Shown here in pieces: positions 13,166 through 23,300 of a DNA stretch of 64,000 bases. Under the pieces are notes generated by a model, which saw nothing but the letters and a program-made list of their open reading frames with translations, was not told the origin of the DNA and ran no database searches. Source of the DNA: Hyposmocoma kahamanoa (Eukaryota > Arthropoda > Insecta > Lepidoptera > Cosmopterigidae). How positions within the stretch are numbered: position 1 is the first letter of the stretch; each line of letters begins with the position of its first letter. The position numbers and the translations under genes were made by a program. The DNA is taken from contig NW_020653391.1 of NCBI RefSeq assembly GCF_003589595.1, positions 4,988,396 to 5,052,395 on the forward strand, written 5' to 3'.

Positions 13166-13225
13166 CCGTCCGAAACAATTACTGTCAAATAAGTAATACT
13201 CGAACAAATCTAAAAGATAATGTCG
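13166..13225 (+). repeat. Fragment related to the right half of the 16586-16868 element
   Basis: The stretch starting GTCCGAAACAATTACTGTC and continuing AAATAAGTAATACTCG matches the reverse complement of 16785-16817 closely, so a second piece of that element family abuts the foldback that starts near 13226. Confidence 0.5.
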
Positions 13226-14012
13226 TAGATAATAACATTCCTAACAACTTTTATTCTTGTACAAGTTCTTGAAAAGGTGATAGTTTCGGAGAAAAATTTT
13301 TTTTTTGTATGGAGAAATATACATTTAATTTTTTATCTTAAAATATACGAAAATGTAATGTGCGTGGATTACTTACGGTAACCTACCACAAAGTCGAAAT
13401 TTGTTTTGTCCGAAATAACGTTTGTTCGAATTTTCATTACACCGAAAACCGATTTATAACGAAACAGTTGTTCTTTCAGTATATGTTGAATGTTTATCGC
13501 ATAGACACGATTAGGTTCGTTTAAGTTAGGTTTAAAAGAAATAACATTTTCCTCTCAAAATTACTTTCTAGGTTATGAACTTTCGACCAAACGTTATTTC
13601 TGGAAAATGTCATTTCGAACTACTGATAGGTAACCGTTACTTACAGTGTAGTTCCAATCTTTTCTATGTAGAAAAAAATAATCCGTCTGCATGTACTTGC
13701 GGCTTTGTAAGTAAAGGTGTGGAAAAATTGCTAGAAACTAGTGTATTGTGTTAAAAAATAAATAACAAATCTAAAAATTTGCCACCTTTTTACTCGTAAA
13801 ACCGAAAGTACCTGCAGATGGATTTTTTTTTTGATAGAGAATGATTGGACCTATACTGTAAGTAAACCACATTACATTTTCCTACATTTCGAGATCAAAA
13901 TAAAATGTTTATTTCTCCTAACAAAAAAAAAACTAAAATTTTTCTCTGAAACAATCAGCTTTTCAAGAACTTATGTAAGAATAAGTTATCAGGAATGTTA
14001 TTATTTATCATA
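13226..14012. mobile_element. Foldback element of about 790 bp with long inverted arms, interrupted by a MITE
   Basis: The left arm (13226-13376, then 13637-13705) is the imperfect reverse complement of the right arm (about 13795-14012). Matching words include GGAATGTTATTAT, TTTTCAAGAACTT, CACATTACATTTTC and TCCAATC...CTGCA.GTAC. The left arm is split by the element at 13377-13636; closing it restores colinearity with the right arm. No transposase is present. Frames inside are short and not protein-like. Confidence 0.75.
13377..13636. mobile_element. 260-bp MITE with about 50-bp inverted ends and TTACTTAC target duplication
   Basis: The ends GGTAACCTACC and GATAGGTAACCG belong to imperfect inverted repeats of about 50 bp that run inward to AAATAACGTTTG and CAAACGTTATTT. 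The direct repeat TTACTTAC flanks it at 13369-13376 and 13637-13644. Eight bases would fit a hAT-type element; because of a shared C, seven bases with symmetrical CGGT ends is equally consistent. It sits in the left arm of the surrounding foldback. Confidence 0.75.
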
Positions 14013-15209
14013 TGAAAAAAAATCAGCTCTGTATTCCTAAAAGCTGATTAAAAAATGCAGGAAATAAAAAGTATAAAACAACACATATTGCCGACTGTGC
14101 TTTTACAGTGTGCGGACGCGTGTTTAGTGGCAGCCAGTATTTTCGTAGGTATGTATCATTGGGGTCAAAATTTATCCCACGAAGTCATTTACGTAACTTT
14201 TTTATCCGTCATTATACATTGTTTTTATTTGTTTTAGACAAAATAAATCGCCATTTAAACGGAAATCAAATAGGATAGATATTGCTAGGTAGTAAAGATT
14301 TAGATTTGGCGAATACATTGGATGTTTTTGAAGATGCCATCGAATTTAGCGACAGCATTCCAGAAAGGTCAGTACATGATACCGCCAGTGAACTAGAAGT
14401 TTAAGGAGACGAAGAAGAAGCAGAAGGACTACAGATGAAAAAGATCAAGACAGAGTAAGATAATCGGGTTACTTAGATGGAAAAAAATCCTTACAAGTTG
14501 TCATTGTTGAGATATATACGAGTGTATAAAACCTAAGACGCTAGCTGATTCTTTTGGGAAAAAAATATGTGTGGAAAACATTGACTTACAATTATAGTGG
14601 AAAATAATAAATATTTATTATCATTATTTTTATACAAAGTACCAGTTTTGTTTTTCCTTTACAAGTTTCTGAAATGATCTTTATTTGATCTCCAAAGACT
14701 TGTTTAATTGTTGTTTAAGTCAACTACAAAAAAACAAATTATCTTTGTGAGACAAACGTTTACTGTTTCGATAAGTGCCTTAATTGTTGGTAATTTTTTT
14801 GGTTAATTTTGAATAACGAGTATTATTTATGAATAGAAGTCTTTTTATTATTTATTGTTTAATAAACAAAAAGAATAAAACATAAACCTACGTTTTTAGA
14901 CGTATTTATTTTTAGGGTCGAAAACTACCCCACAAAGTTATTAACGTTAGTCTAAATAGCGAATGTAGTTAAGGGTTAAATCTGACTACAACAAAAAAAC
15001 AACACCGTTTTGTAAACTTGCGTACAATTACAAAACAATTTTTCAACTATTTAAGAGTACAGTTTACAGTAGAAATCATTGTTTATTTGTACGCTGTTTA
15101 TGAAACCTTATATTAATGATTCTAGGGACTAGAAATAATACTATTATCAGACTTATGGTTCTAATTCTACAAACGTATCAAATCTAAGTTTACATTTCTC
15201 TAATTAAGT
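14013..15209. other. Repeat-derived stretch with a possible decayed coding remnant
   Basis: Around 14300-14450 a plus-strand frame reads an acidic segment (DVFEDAIEFSDSIPERS) broken by stops. It resembles the acidic N-terminal part of some transposases, but no catalytic motif is visible. The remainder, to 15209, is AT-rich noncoding DNA. Confidence 0.3.
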
Positions 15210-15344
15210 GCGACTTCAAATTAAACGCTTATAGAAGCGTTAATTTTCATACAATATCTAGAAGCATTGTGCCACTTTTTACAGTCACGCTGCGTGGCTG
15301 CCGCGCCATTGCAGAGCTTCTATTAGCATCTAATTTGAAGTAGC
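15210..15344. mobile_element. Short inverted-repeat element, family with CTTCAAATTA ends
   Basis: The left end GCGACTTCAAATTAAACGC and right end GCATCTAATTTGAAGTAGC are imperfect inverted repeats. A longer relative with similar ends lies at 26817-27060. It is a MITE-like element without coding capacity. Confidence 0.5.
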
Positions 15345-16585
15345 TTAAAAAGTGTACGAGGCGTAGCCCTGTAGAGCTAGATGCAGTACAGTACATTTTC
15401 ATATAAAAGTTACTGTATAGTTTTATTGTGTGTCTAGAATTATGGCTTAATCGCAGGCCGACAAAAACAGAAAATATCTACTCCACTCGATGACTATGTC
15501 TATGCTTCTGCTCCTTCTCTGTTCTCTCTTCTATATTTGTTCAAAGATAATTACACCATTTAATTTCGGCAGGTGTAACGCTACTCGCGCAATGACGCGA
15601 TTTGTCACAGCTTTAATTTTGCGTGTTCTCGACTCTAGTTTTTGTCGTTCTGCGTATGATCCATCTTTATTATTTTTATTATTTAGATTATTGCTAACTG
15701 GCTACTAAGCCTTAGGTCAAATGCACCATGAATGAGATATTTTTCTAAATATCAATAATTTCATGTGGCTACCTGAACTTAAGCCATCATCACAGGAAAT
15801 GGTCACAAAGGTCTTTATTTACATACCTACTTATATTAAAGATAGTGATGAATCTGCTTTCGGAATTGATAATTTCAAATACATTATAAGCCGGGACCTT
15901 GTCAGTCTGACATTTGGAGACAAATATCATTTAATTTCGTCCTCGCTCACGTTAGGTGACGTGTTCGACAAAGGCAAGCATTTATGTCAAGCGATGTGAT
16001 GAAGCGATGTGTGAGTGTGTTTATGTGAAGCATTTGTTTAAAAAACGCCAATTTACTCATAACGTTGAATAGCCCCAAATTTATAGCTTTCGGGGAACAC
16101 AATAGCGTATTTCATTCCTTTGCCGTAGACGTTAAGAGGAAGCAAGGCGCTTCATTGGATCGCTGTTTACATCGAACTGACTGCCGCTTCTTCGGCAAGC
16201 GAATTCAAATGACGAAGGCAGCGCCATCGACGTGCTTTTTTTAAAAAAAATATAAATTAAAAAAATTACCAATGAGATTTTGGCACACAGTGTGTCTCTA
16301 GGACAGGAAGGGATAAAGCCAGATTCTGCTTCTTCATATTTTTTTTAATTATTTGGTCGTGTTTCCAATAGCCTATTGATTATTTATGGCAACACAGTTC
16401 ACAAATATACCTACTGCTGTTAATAGTTGTAATCAGTAGTGGGGGTGGAGTTCTGTGTCTTTTTACCAAAACGGTCCTTAGCTATGTTATAAGCTACACT
16501 GTATAGCACCACCAAAGTGTAACAGATACTAATAACCGTTTCTTTTCAGCCTCTGTTTGCTGTATATTAAGTATACTGTTTTTAA
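15345..16585. other. Intergenic, nothing recognised
   Basis: The short plus-strand frames near 15490-15708 and 15763-15999 show no family resemblance or splice context. Only AT-rich DNA is seen. Confidence 0.4.
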
Positions 16586-16868
16586 GGGAGTCACCACACT
16601 TATCGCAGAAATGGCTTGAGCTGGTCAAAAAAGCTTTATGTCCATCAGGTTTCTTTTTCACTTTTATTACATGAACTGTTTTTTTCTGTGACTTAGTGTC
16701 GATAAGTGTGGTGAGAAGGTCTCGATCTCCGTCCAAAATAATTGCTGTCTAACAAGTATAATTACTCGACCAAATCAAACGACAATGTATTACTTATTTG
16801 ACAGTAATTGTTTTGGACGTCAGACGGAAACCAGGAGTAGACCTCCTGGTGTGACCCGTGTGACTCCC
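16586..16868. mobile_element. 283-bp hairpin element with GGGAGTCAC ends
   Basis: The termini GGGAGTCACCACAC and GTGTGACTCCC are inverted. Inside are two nested hairpins: TCACCACACTTATCG at 16591-16605 against its exact complement at 16700-16714, and GTCCAAAATAATTGCTGTC near 16731 against GACAGTAATTGTTTTGGAC near 16800. The flanks are TTAA on the left and TTAC on the right, which could be a mutated TTAA duplication of a piggyBac-type MITE. That assignment is inference. Confidence 0.6.
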
Positions 16869-17905
16869 TTACGTGTACATAAATGAAAAGTATTTTGGAT
16901 ACTTCTGCTCGTGGAGATTTGTAATTAGCACTTTCAGCTGTTACTTAACATATATTTATTGTTAAAAAGCTATAAATCTTCCAAAAATAAATAAAATAAT
17001 AGCCAAATACTCGTTTTTACAATTACCGTGTCTGACCATACAGCCTTTTACAGTTAATTAAACCTAACGCATACTCGTATACTACAACTTCTTTTGTTAA
17101 CAAGCCAACCGATTTAAAATCACAAAATCCTAATGAGAAGGTACGAGATGACACGAATATCATCCCTTATGACCTAGAGCGCGTTGATACAGACTGTTGA
17201 AAGAGAGTTAAGTGTCTTGATACATGGTGACAGGTAAAATATGCTTCATACTACTATTTTACAAAAGTTTGACAATTACTTTTTGCAAAATATGAATCTA
17301 ATTAATTTCAGCTTAAAAGCGTTATTCAATTAAACAGAGAAGGCGTCTTCTCTGTTTTTAGTTTTCTTTTCTTTAATCTAAAGTCTCAGAGGCTCAATGA
17401 TCTTATTTTCATGATGTTACGGTCGACATTTATCCAAATCTCGTAATTTATTAGATAATAACGTAGGAATGTAGTGTTATGTCCTGTTTTATGGTCCTAA
17501 TGTGTCTGCGAATAAATTAGGTTCTTATATAATACAATACAAATACACGTTTAAATGAACTATAGTATATTTACAACATCAATGTATTCCACGATGTTTA
17601 TTTTTAACAATCATGAGTAATAACATTAAATTAAACCATATAAAGCTCGTGCCCAGAAGCAGGACGTATATGGAACACAAATATTGCGCTTTTTAATGGA
17701 GTAATTTTACTTATATACGGTCAGAAATTGTAAAAGTTTTGCGTCGGTGCAGTCCGACCGGTAGCGAAACGTATAACGACTATTATACTCTTATTATATG
17801 AAGATTTTTTGGACCAGCTTAAGCCGATTCGACGATAATAATGTGGTGATTCCCTATGTTCTTTTTTCTACCAAACGTAACTTATAATGTTTAGAGTCAG
17901 TAATA
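16869..17905. other. 3' flank of SNAPC1
   Basis: The first minus-strand AATAAA downstream of the SNAPC1 stop is at 17602-17597, which would give a 3' UTR of about 300 bases. No gene is seen further out. Confidence 0.5.
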
Positions 17906-20336
17906 TCAGGCGGTTCGGTCAGTATCGAGATCGGCAATTTCAACAATTCCCATCTTCTTAAATTTCGACTTGCGATGTATTTGTTTTTGCTGCCTTTTTT
18001 CAGGCTTTTTCAGTATCGGCGTTAACGTGAGGTTGCTTTTAGATTTATCAAAAACCTCGTTATTGCTTATCTTATTTTCGGAACTCACTTTTGAGGATCT
18101 TGTGACCCGCACCATACCTTCTACGGCATCTAAATTTGACATTTCAAGACTTTTGTCTGAAGAAACTAATCTGGTTCGTGTTTTATTGCGGTCAGGAGTA
18201 TTTATATCACGACAATGAACTGCCTGTACGGTGGTACTGGCTGATTTATATTTTTTGGCTGGAACTTTTGTATTTGTAGGAGTTTTCGCGAGTCTCTTTG
18301 TAGGCATATTTTTATTACAATCTGTAGTTGTCAAATTTAGATCAGGCAGACTAATTTCTTTACTTAAGCCGACCATACTAAAATTTAAATCAGGTAAACT
18401 CATTGCTATATTCTCATTATCTTTCCTACTTTTGTCCAGTGAAGTAAACTCTGTCAAATTAATTCCTGTCTTTTCATTCAGTGTCATATTATTTTTATTA
18501 TGAAAATGTTCAACTGTTGTAGAATTGAGATCAGGCAAACCCATTTTTGTCTTTGTTTTAGCTTTAATATTATTTTTGCTAGCTTTGGAATGGCTGGATG
18601 AAGCTGGTAAAGTCATTTGGATTTTTTTTCTAGCTGCCATGTTACCTATATTCGGTGAAATGGAATTTAAATCAGGCAAACTTGTTTCCGAGTTTTCATT
18701 ACTTTCGCTATGCCGTTCATCAATTGTGGTACAATTAACATCCGGCAAACTCATTTGTGTTCTCTCAACGGATTTAATGCGATTTTTATCACCTGTAGTA
18801 GCATGAAGGTCATGTGAACTTTTATCTGCATGTTCTTTTGCATTCGGACTTTTGTTATTAACTTTATAATCAAAATTTTCGTCAGTCTCATGGAAGACTG
18901 TAGTCATACTATCGATTGAACTTATAGATCCTACGCTTATAGTTAAGCTGGTGCCTCGAAAACTTTTGCCTACAGTTGGATCTTGTTTATTCCACAGTAC
19001 CCTTTTAGTTCTACCATGTATGGGTAGATATTTTTCAATCATGTCAACATCTCCGATATGTATTGGTGTAGTAGAACTAAATTGTGGTTTTCTATTTCTT
19101 GGAATATCCTCAGGTAATTGTATAATACAGCCATCTTCATCAGCTTTAGCTTTCTTTTTATATTTATCCAATTCTGGAATTTCCTTGTTTGGTATACTAT
19201 CAGTATCCGCCATTTGAAATATTTTAGATTTTGTATTTTTAATTCCAGGTATAATCTCTTTCCTAATAGAAATAGTATCTTTAGACTTAACTTTTGGTTC
19301 ATTGGAATTTGATTCTGGACTCAAATCTTTGGATCGAGATCTTGTTACTATAGCAGGAGTATCAGTGTTTTCTTCTGGACTCATATCTTTAGATCGAGAC
19401 CTGTTTACCCTAGCAGGGGTATCAATGTTCTTTTCTGGACTCGTATCTATGGATTGAGATATCGTTACGCTACCAGGAGTGACAGTATTCTTGTATGCTT
19501 TCCGTGGACTATTATTTTTAACATTTGGAGTAATATCGTTACGTTTCTTAATTAATTCCATAGTTTCTTTTGAAGTACTAGGTTGAGGTTCATTATGTAT
19601 AGTTTTTGCTTTAAGTTTAGGATTGATAACACTGCTAGGTTTTTTAAAAACTGCGTCATCATTTTTCGTTATTTTTGAAACATTTGCCAAAGGTGCGCTA
19701 GAAAGTCCAATTTGTTCACTGATATTTTCTGTAGGTACAGTATCATCAATATTTTGGAAGCTAATATCAGGTAATGACATAACTTTGGCTTGAGCAACCT
19801 TTTTCTTTCTTTTAGTCCTATTTTCACCACTACTACTATTTACATGTTCATCAATTATTTCAATCTCAATGTCTTCGTCACCAGCTGATCTTATGTAAAT
19901 TGGTAAAGTATCCAATTGCATATTAAGTTCTTCCATATTAAGTTCTTGCGTATCAACTTTTTGTGTATCAAGTTCTTGCGTAACAAGTTCTTCCTTATTA
20001 ACTTTCTCTTCAGATACTTCATCCTTTTGGGCTTTTTCCTTCCTTTGAAGTCTTTCGATATATTCATCCAAGTCCAAATCATTTCCATCGTCATCAGTTA
20101 AGTCACCATCATCAAGTTTGATTGTGACGTCACTGTCACTATCACTAGAACTGTAATATTTACGTTTCCGTACATTTTTCTGCTTTTTTTGTTTTTTAGC
20201 TTTTGGTGAATATTTTTGCTGCATTTTAGGTTTTCGTGGAGAGTTAGTCGTTAGAGGTTTTTTAGGACTGCCGGATTTCACTTTTCCCGGTTTGGAACGA
20301 ATGTCTGGTTTCTGAGGACTGGCAGGCTCGTTTTTG
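17906..20336 (-). CDS. SNAPC1: SNAPC1 last exon: long disordered C-terminal extension with SLPDLN motifs
   Basis: One exon encodes residues 309-1118, entered through TTTACAG|C (completing a Ser codon). It begins with a basic SPRKPK/KKQKKQK stretch and an SSSDSDSD acidic patch, as at the C-terminus of vertebrate SNAPC1, and then continues for about 700 residues of low-complexity sequence. The motif (M/I/T)SLPD(L/V/I)N or a close variant occurs near residues 496, 838, 862, 908 (GLPDLN), 955 and 971, often followed by a T-T-(V/I/T)-(D/E) tail. Three 20-residue units with TPA.V.RSRSKD.SPE.N lie at residues 595-654 (19301-19480). The end is basic, then VEIADLDTDRTA. The function of the extension is unknown. 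Confidence 0.85.
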
Positions 20337-23300
20337 CTGTAAACAATAAATAACATTATAAATACAGTCTCTTCAAACACACCCGTTATTTATTGGTTCT
20401 TTTGGCTTGGTCTATTTTATAGAACATCCTCATTCTGACTGGGATATTTATGCCAAGGTCGACTTGTAGACATAGAACATATACATAATTTTATTTTTAT
20501 ATTAAAACTTTTTTCAATGTTCTCCAGTGAGAACTTCGAAAACGTGTGAAGTCATAATCTATATAAAGTGTAACCCAAATCCCACCCACCCACGCAAATA
20601 AACAATACGCACCTCCGCTCTTGAACGCCAGTCCTATGTTTGATGGAATTGACGGTATTTTTCATAGCCTTGGCTTTTATCTCCCTCACCGATTGGTAAC
20701 GCTCCTCTGGTACCACTGCTGTTGGCACGGCAGCTGCAATATACAAAGTTTTAGCTGGTCGTTATCTACTACGAGCTGCAGACAGCAGACGGAATGTATA
20801 TTAATTCTAATCATAAAATTAGTTGGAATATAGTCTACTTTCGTTTACCTGGCTCTCTGATTCCGTTAATAAGTTGTTTGTGCGAAGCTTCCAGGTCCTC
20901 CGCGTCTTTGATTTTAACGTAATTAATGTCCGCACCTACTGAAATAAAATATTAAGTTGTTTATTTTATTGGCAAAAAAAGTGTAAAAACCAAGAACAAA
21001 GAAGATGAACAAGTCAGTTCGATTCCCAGATGAGGCAAGCCACAGTTTAAAAGTCTTTGAAAGTAATATTAGGGTGATGGTACCTATGATCGACACTTTA
21101 AGGGAAGTGTGTCTTTAAATTTGAAATAACTTTTTGTTTTTAAACATATCAATAGTAATTAGTTACTTGCTTTATTATGTAGTATGTTTAAGTGTTCGAT
21201 CTTCAAATTAATAAATTTAACAAATTAGTGAAATTACTCCACCATCCATTATTACACCATCATTCACAAAAATAATTGAATATCATGCTGGTCAAACATT
21301 GTGACATTTAATAAACTTAAAAATGACAATTATTATTAAAGCGACATCTCTAGGCAGTTGCTGCTAACTGTAAAGGTATCTGGCTGAGTGAAGAAAAAGA
21401 TTTGTCACAGATGGCGTTACGGCAAAAGTCGATAAAACCAATAACAAAGAGAGAGGTAGAGAGATATATTTATTTGTAAGATCAAAGATCTGCAACAAGC
21501 ATATAGAAAAATTCGTAAGGTCCGCTAGTTCGTTCCATGGCTTTCTTGGCATAGCGTCTGGCACGGTTTGCTGGAAGACGCTGGTTTGAATCCAGCCGGA
21601 TCGAAGGATTCTTTTTAAGTGTTCGATCTTTGTATTAAAAATTATTATAATTATTACTAAAAAAACCTACAGTAAAATTCCTCTAAATCTCCAGTAACAA
21701 ACACCAAAAACCCACCAATTAACTAACCAGTGATCAACACACACCAATAATTAACACCCAGTAATTGATACTTACCAATAACAAACGGGCTATTATGATA
21801 CAAAATTTTTTCGTAAATCTTAGTAGAAATGAAAAAAGATGTCTATCACTGGTGCTTGTCGGCCGCAGCGCCACCGTCGTACTTACTTTTAAAAATAATG
21901 TCTCCACGAAGCAAAATATCCTATCTATAGTCTGTCTCTTTTGAAGGTGGAGTAAAATGACAGTTCATTGCAACACAGACCGACAGTTTCATCACAATTC
22001 AGGCATTTTTGCTAAAATTTTTACCTTCTTTAACAATCTATCGATAAAATTGTCGACAACAACTACATGACTATTTAAAATTTTACGAAAACTGGCAACC
22101 CTGCAAATGTCATTTTACTCCGTCCGAAATAGAAAATAATTTTACTGTAAATGACTGTGTTCCAGCTGTAGAACTTACTTGTTTTAATCAACGATTTGAT
22201 AGCGTCGTACTTTCGGTAAGCATTCTTCATGTCCCGCAGAGTATCTAATACGGGATTCTGTCTATAGAACACTCCTTTTGGGCGCACGCCGAGATTGTCT
22301 ATGGTCATGCAGCCGTCTGAAATTCGAAAATTGAGAATAGAATCTCAAATGTCTTTTTTGTGACACTCAATTTTGCATCAAAACCAAAACCAAGATCCAC
22401 AAATAATTCTCACAGGACATTGGCGCAATCGCCATTTTTTTTTGCATAATTTTTATAATAATATTAAACTACCGTACATACTTATTTTTACTTGACATTG
22501 GCAAAATCATTGATTATTTCGATGGAGCCATAACATTTAAAAGAAGAAGAAGAAGATCCACAAATACGCAGATGTGATCTCGTTAAGAGCATATTCAAAG
22601 CCAAATAATAATTTTAAAAATGTCCAAAATAGGAATGTTTACTGTATATTATAATAAACTTAGACTATCCTAAGGGTGTATGGCTACCAATGGACACTAA
22701 AATGTTACCAAGTACAACCGCCACAGTCCATGTTGTTATGCCACCGCTGTCATCAATATTCTTGAAACCACATAAAACTCACCTTCCAAATATTTCTTAA
22801 TAGCACCATCCATTCCTCTTTCTCTATTATCTGCATGATATTGTACTGGTCCCTTTACCAGCACAGAACCAAGAATATATAATACATCTAGGCGTTTGTC
22901 TCTACGAGCTACAGCTTCAATGTGGTTAATAGCATTCATGTCTTCAGGGACGATACGGAGGCAAGCCAAATTGGTGTATGGTTGGAGGTTTAGCAGTGCG
23001 TAGACTAAGAATAAACCGCATACATTTTCCTGCAAAGTTGTCATAGATTTTAATATTGGGCCAAGAACAATGTAGCGGGAAACCTTCCACAGGCATGACA
23101 ACTTAAGAGGACAGTTTTATCCAGTCGCACGATATAATTGTTGCTATCTCTATAGACTGTGATGCNNNNNNNNNNAGCAGTTGTGGTGTGGTGTCTTAAA
23201 CTGCAGTTTAATTAAGTATTTATTATCTTCTTTATCTTTAATGTGTGCGTTATTTAAAAATATTTTTTTATGACTATATTGAGTATATCGGAGTTCTTAG

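Noticed and set aside
22736..23101. Extending the third SNAPC1 exon upstream to 23101
   Set aside because: The frame is open, but starting at 23029 after TTTGCAG joins exactly to the previous exon and aligns better with the family.
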